Positions 62,073-64,000 of a stretch of 64,000 nucleotides of DNA are shown here, piece by piece. Both the position numbers and the translations under genes were made by a program. A model generated the notes under the pieces. The model was given only the letters and a program-made list of their open reading frames with translations. It did no database searches and had not been told where the DNA came from. Position 1 is the first letter of the stretch; each line of letters opens with the position of its first letter. Source of the stretch: Phycisphaerales bacterium Planc_01 (lineage in GTDB: Bacteria > Planctomycetota > Phycisphaerae > Sedimentisphaerales > Anaerobacaceae); the NCBI GenBank assembly GCA_001603075.1, contig LVBB01000022.1:1-64000 (forward strand). Direction: 5' to 3'.

Positions 62073-63086
62073 TCAGCGGTTGGCGTACATGGTGCGGTAG
62101 TAGTTCTGGTAGTCGCCGGAGACGACGTGGGCCAGCCACTGATCGTTGGCCAGGTACCAGTCGATGGTTTTGGCGATGCCTTCCTCGAACGTCACGGAGG
62201 GCTTCCAGCCCAGCTCGCGCATGATCTTGCTCGCGTCGATGGCGTAGCGGCGGTCGTGGCCGGGCCGATCCTTGACGTGCCGGATCAGCGTCTCGGGCTT
62301 GCCCACGTGCCTGAGGATGAGCCGGATCACTTCGAGGTTGGGCTTTTCGTTGCAGCCCCCGATGTTGTAGACCTCCCCCGGCGGCGCGTTCCGGAGCACA
62401 CACCAGATCGCGGTGCAGTGGTCGTAGACGTAGAGCCAGTCGCGAACGTACAGGCCGTCGCCATAGACAGGCAGTTCCTTGTCGTGGATCGCGTTGTGGA
62501 TCATCAGCGGAATCAGCTTCTCGGGAAACTGATACGGCCCGTAGTTGTTGGAGCAGCGCGTGATGTTGTACGGCAGACCCCAGGTGCGGCCGAACGCCTG
62601 GACGAAATGGTCAGCGGAGGCCTTGCTGGCCGAATAGGGCGAGTTCGGGCTCAGCGGCGTACGCTCGGTGAACATCCCTTCGGACCCAAGCGAGCCGTAG
62701 ACCTCGTCGGTAGAGACCTGGAGGAACCGCTCGACCTTCATGTCGCGGGCGGCCTCCAGCAGCGTCAGCGTGCCGCCGACATTCGAGTCGATGAAGATCT
62801 TGGGCCCGGTGATGGAGCGGTCGACGTGGCTCTCGGCCGCGAAGTTGACGATGGCCTCGATCCGGTATTCATCGAGCAGCCGCGTGACGAGCGGACCGTC
62901 GCAGATGTCTCCGTGGACGAACCGGTGATTCTTGTGCGACATGAACTCCGTGAGGTTTTCGAGATTGCCGGCGTACGTCAGCTTGTCGAGATTGACCACC
63001 AGACAGTCCGGATGCTCCGACAGGACCATGCGAACGAAGTTGCTGCCGATGAACCCGGCTCCGCCGGTGACCAGAAGTCTTCTCAT
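62073..63086 (-). CDS. rmlB: dTDP-glucose 4,6-dehydratase RmlB
   Basis: RmlB makes dTDP-4-keto-6-deoxyglucose for rhamnose. The 337-residue SDR has the NAD motif LLVTGGAGFIGSNFVR, LDKLTYAGNLENL, the catalytic region STDEVYGSL and the YSASKASAD (Tyr-x3-Lys) block, with TRCSNNYGPYQFPEKLIPL. ATG 63086 overlaps the rmlD stop (ATGA). It is the last gene of the visible operon. Confidence 0.95.
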   Translation of the reverse strand: MRRLLVTGGAGFIGSNFVRMVLSEHPDCLVVNLDKLTYAGNLENLTEFMSHKNHRFVHGDICDGPLVTRLLDEYRIEAIVNFAAESHVDRSITGPKIFIDSNVGGTLTLLEAARDMKVERFLQVSTDEVYGSLGSEGMFTERTPLSPNSPYSASKASADHFVQAFGRTWGLPYNITRCSNNYGPYQFPEKLIPLMIHNAIHDKELPVYGDGLYVRDWLYVYDHCTAIWCVLRNAPPGEVYNIGGCNEKPNLEVIRLILRHVGKPETLIRHVKDRPGHDRRYAIDASKIMRELGWKPSVTFEEGIAKTIDWYLANDQWLAHVVSGDYQNYYRTMYANR

Positions 63087-63946
63087 AGCTGCCTCAGGAA
63101 ACGCTCGAGCCCCTGCTGCCACGATTCGAGGGGGTCTTTCAACAGGGTCTCGATCTTACGGCAATCGAAGCGACTGTTCAAGGGCCGCATGGCCAGCGTG
63201 GGGTATTCGCTGCTGCAACACGGCGTCAGTTCCGCATCGAGTCCGAGCCGCTCGAACACGAACTGCGTCATGCCGAACCGGCTGACGTATCCGGCGCTGG
63301 CCAGATGGAACGTCCCTTCCGCCCTGCACCCCAGCAGCTCGCGTGCGACATCGGCCACCAGCGTGGTCGGGGTCGGCGAGCCGATCTGGTCTTCGACCAC
63401 GACGAGGCGACGTTCCGTCACGGCGCGTTCGATGGTCTTTGTCACGAAGTTGTTTCCATGCAGGCCGTAGGTCCACTCCAGGCGGACCAGGCAATGCGCG
63501 CAGCCGCTCTGCGCGAGCAGTTCCTCTCCGGCCAGCTTGCTCCGACCGTACTCATTGATCGGGTTCGGGGCGTCGGTCTCCACATAGGGCCGGTCGAGCG
63601 TGCCGTCGAAGACGAAATCCGTGCTGAAATGCAGAACCCATCGGCCGTACCGAGCCGCCAGTTCCCCGAGGCGACCGACGGCCTCGGCGTTGACCCGCTG
63701 AGCCAGCGCCGCATGCGTCTCGGCGCCGTCGACGTCGGTGTAGGCGGCACAATTGAGAATGGCGTCCGACGCCTCGACCACACCTCGCAGATGCTCGGCG
63801 TCGGTGATGTCGAATTCCGGCAGATCGTAACTGCGAACATCGAACCCCCCGGCGGCACACGCGGCCACCAGATCGGTCCCGAGCATTCCTCTGCCACCGA
63901 GGACGGCGACGACGGGCTTGTCAGAATGCGCAACCCTGTCTGTCAC
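63083..63946 (-). CDS. rmlD: dTDP-4-dehydrorhamnose reductase RmlD
   Basis: RmlD reduces dTDP-4-keto-L-rhamnose to dTDP-L-rhamnose. The 287-residue SDR has VAVLGGRGMLGTDLV, FDITDAEHL, NCAAYTDVDGAE, STDFVFDGTLDRPY and YGRSKLAGE. The start is GTG at 63946, overlapping the stop of the upstream gene by 4 bases (GTGA). The epimerase gene rmlC is not visible here. Confidence 0.93.
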   Translation of the reverse strand: MTDRVAHSDKPVVAVLGGRGMLGTDLVAACAAGGFDVRSYDLPEFDITDAEHLRGVVEASDAILNCAAYTDVDGAETHAALAQRVNAEAVGRLGELAARYGRWVLHFSTDFVFDGTLDRPYVETDAPNPINEYGRSKLAGEELLAQSGCAHCLVRLEWTYGLHGNNFVTKTIERAVTERRLVVVEDQIGSPTPTTLVADVARELLGCRAEGTFHLASAGYVSRFGMTQFVFERLGLDAELTPCCSSEYPTLAMRPLNSRFDCRKIETLLKDPLESWQQGLERFLRQL

Positions 63947-64000
63947 TTCGGCGGCTCCATCTGCACCAGCTCGTTGGCGCGAGCGAGGGACTCGAATGTC
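63943..64000 (-). CDS. C-terminal fragment, probably RmlA (5' end outside window)
   Basis: Only 18 residues plus the stop are visible: TFESLARANELVQMEPPK. The TFESLARAN segment resembles the end of glucose-1-phosphate thymidylyltransferase, and the position before rmlD fits rmlA. This identification is by context and a short motif, so it is tentative. Confidence 0.4.
   Translation of the reverse strand, partial: TFESLARANELVQMEPPK

Overview
The window looks like chromosome from a GC-rich, Gram-negative bacterium of the Planctomycetota, most likely the class Phycisphaerae. This is inferred from the gene mix and not from a marker gene. The clues are a PEP-CTERM-type sorting tail, prepilin-like proteins ending in a DG motif, many LamG/LTD/CotH-type secreted proteins, TAT-exported sulfatase and Gfo/Idh/MocA proteins, short 'CG..CP.CG' zinc-ribbon tails, a eukaryote-like alpha-2-macroglobulin, and carbohydrate-active enzymes scattered singly among housekeeping genes. 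LpxI and dTDP-rhamnose genes point to a lipid A-containing envelope. No rRNA, CRISPR array, prophage or insertion sequence was seen.

Layout. 1-16.4 kb: a truncated CotH-kinase protein, a GH130 phosphorylase, a rhomboid protease, a PEP-CTERM protein with a long leader, a large alpha-2-macroglobulin, an SGNH hydrolase with an internal duplication, a lipoprotein, a DUF362 protein, a beta-helix protein and a small membrane protein. 16.5-19.9 kb: a tight minus-strand cluster (membrane-anchored protein, GH140-like hydrolase, methyltransferase, Nudix). 20.3-21.6 kb: two small secreted Cys-Pro repeat proteins. 21.7-26.3 kb: a diguanylate cyclase divergent from a motility-type cluster (MerR regulator, FlgB-like protein, FlhG, FliA). 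26.5-28.7 kb: tRNA-Leu(GAG) and a divergent queuosine locus (queC-queE against queF). 29.4-41.5 kb: a glycogen-synthase-like glycosyltransferase, a repeat protein, a sulfatase, a paired M16 peptidase, an M14-type carboxypeptidase fused to a propeller-like region, and an exported bleomycin-hydrolase-type peptidase. 41.7-45.9 kb: a pseudopilin-like protein, a free-methionine sulfoxide reductase, a DUF1028 lipoprotein, a DASS-type transporter and a chimeric remnant gene. 46-50.6 kb: an oxidoreductase, a two-domain glycoside hydrolase/polysaccharide lyase and MnmA. 50.7-54.8 kb: a GT9 glycosyltransferase, LpxI and a TMTC-like membrane TPR protein. 55-60.9 kb: a LamG protein, a prepilin and a CE15-SGNH esterase fusion. 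61-64 kb: a 116-bp tandem hairpin repeat, mazEF and an rml (dTDP-rhamnose) operon leaving the window.

Functionally, most of the window serves an exported polysaccharide- and peptide-degrading lifestyle (GH130, GH140, GH/PL, CE15-SGNH, sulfatase, M16, M14 and C1 peptidases) together with envelope building (LpxI, GT9, Rml) and tRNA modification (Que, MnmA).

The most unusual signals are: (1) an 87-residue open gene whose first half is a DUF1028 lipoprotein start and whose second half is the LpxI C-terminus, joined at an 11-bp sequence shared by both parents; (2) several promoters placed so that transcription should start on or next to the start codon (leaderless genes), including two related copies in which the promoter motifs are conserved but the spacer is not; (3) a 26-bp near-perfect palindrome over a promoter ahead of the MerR gene; (4) a three-copy 116-bp repeat whose hairpin arms appear to co-vary.
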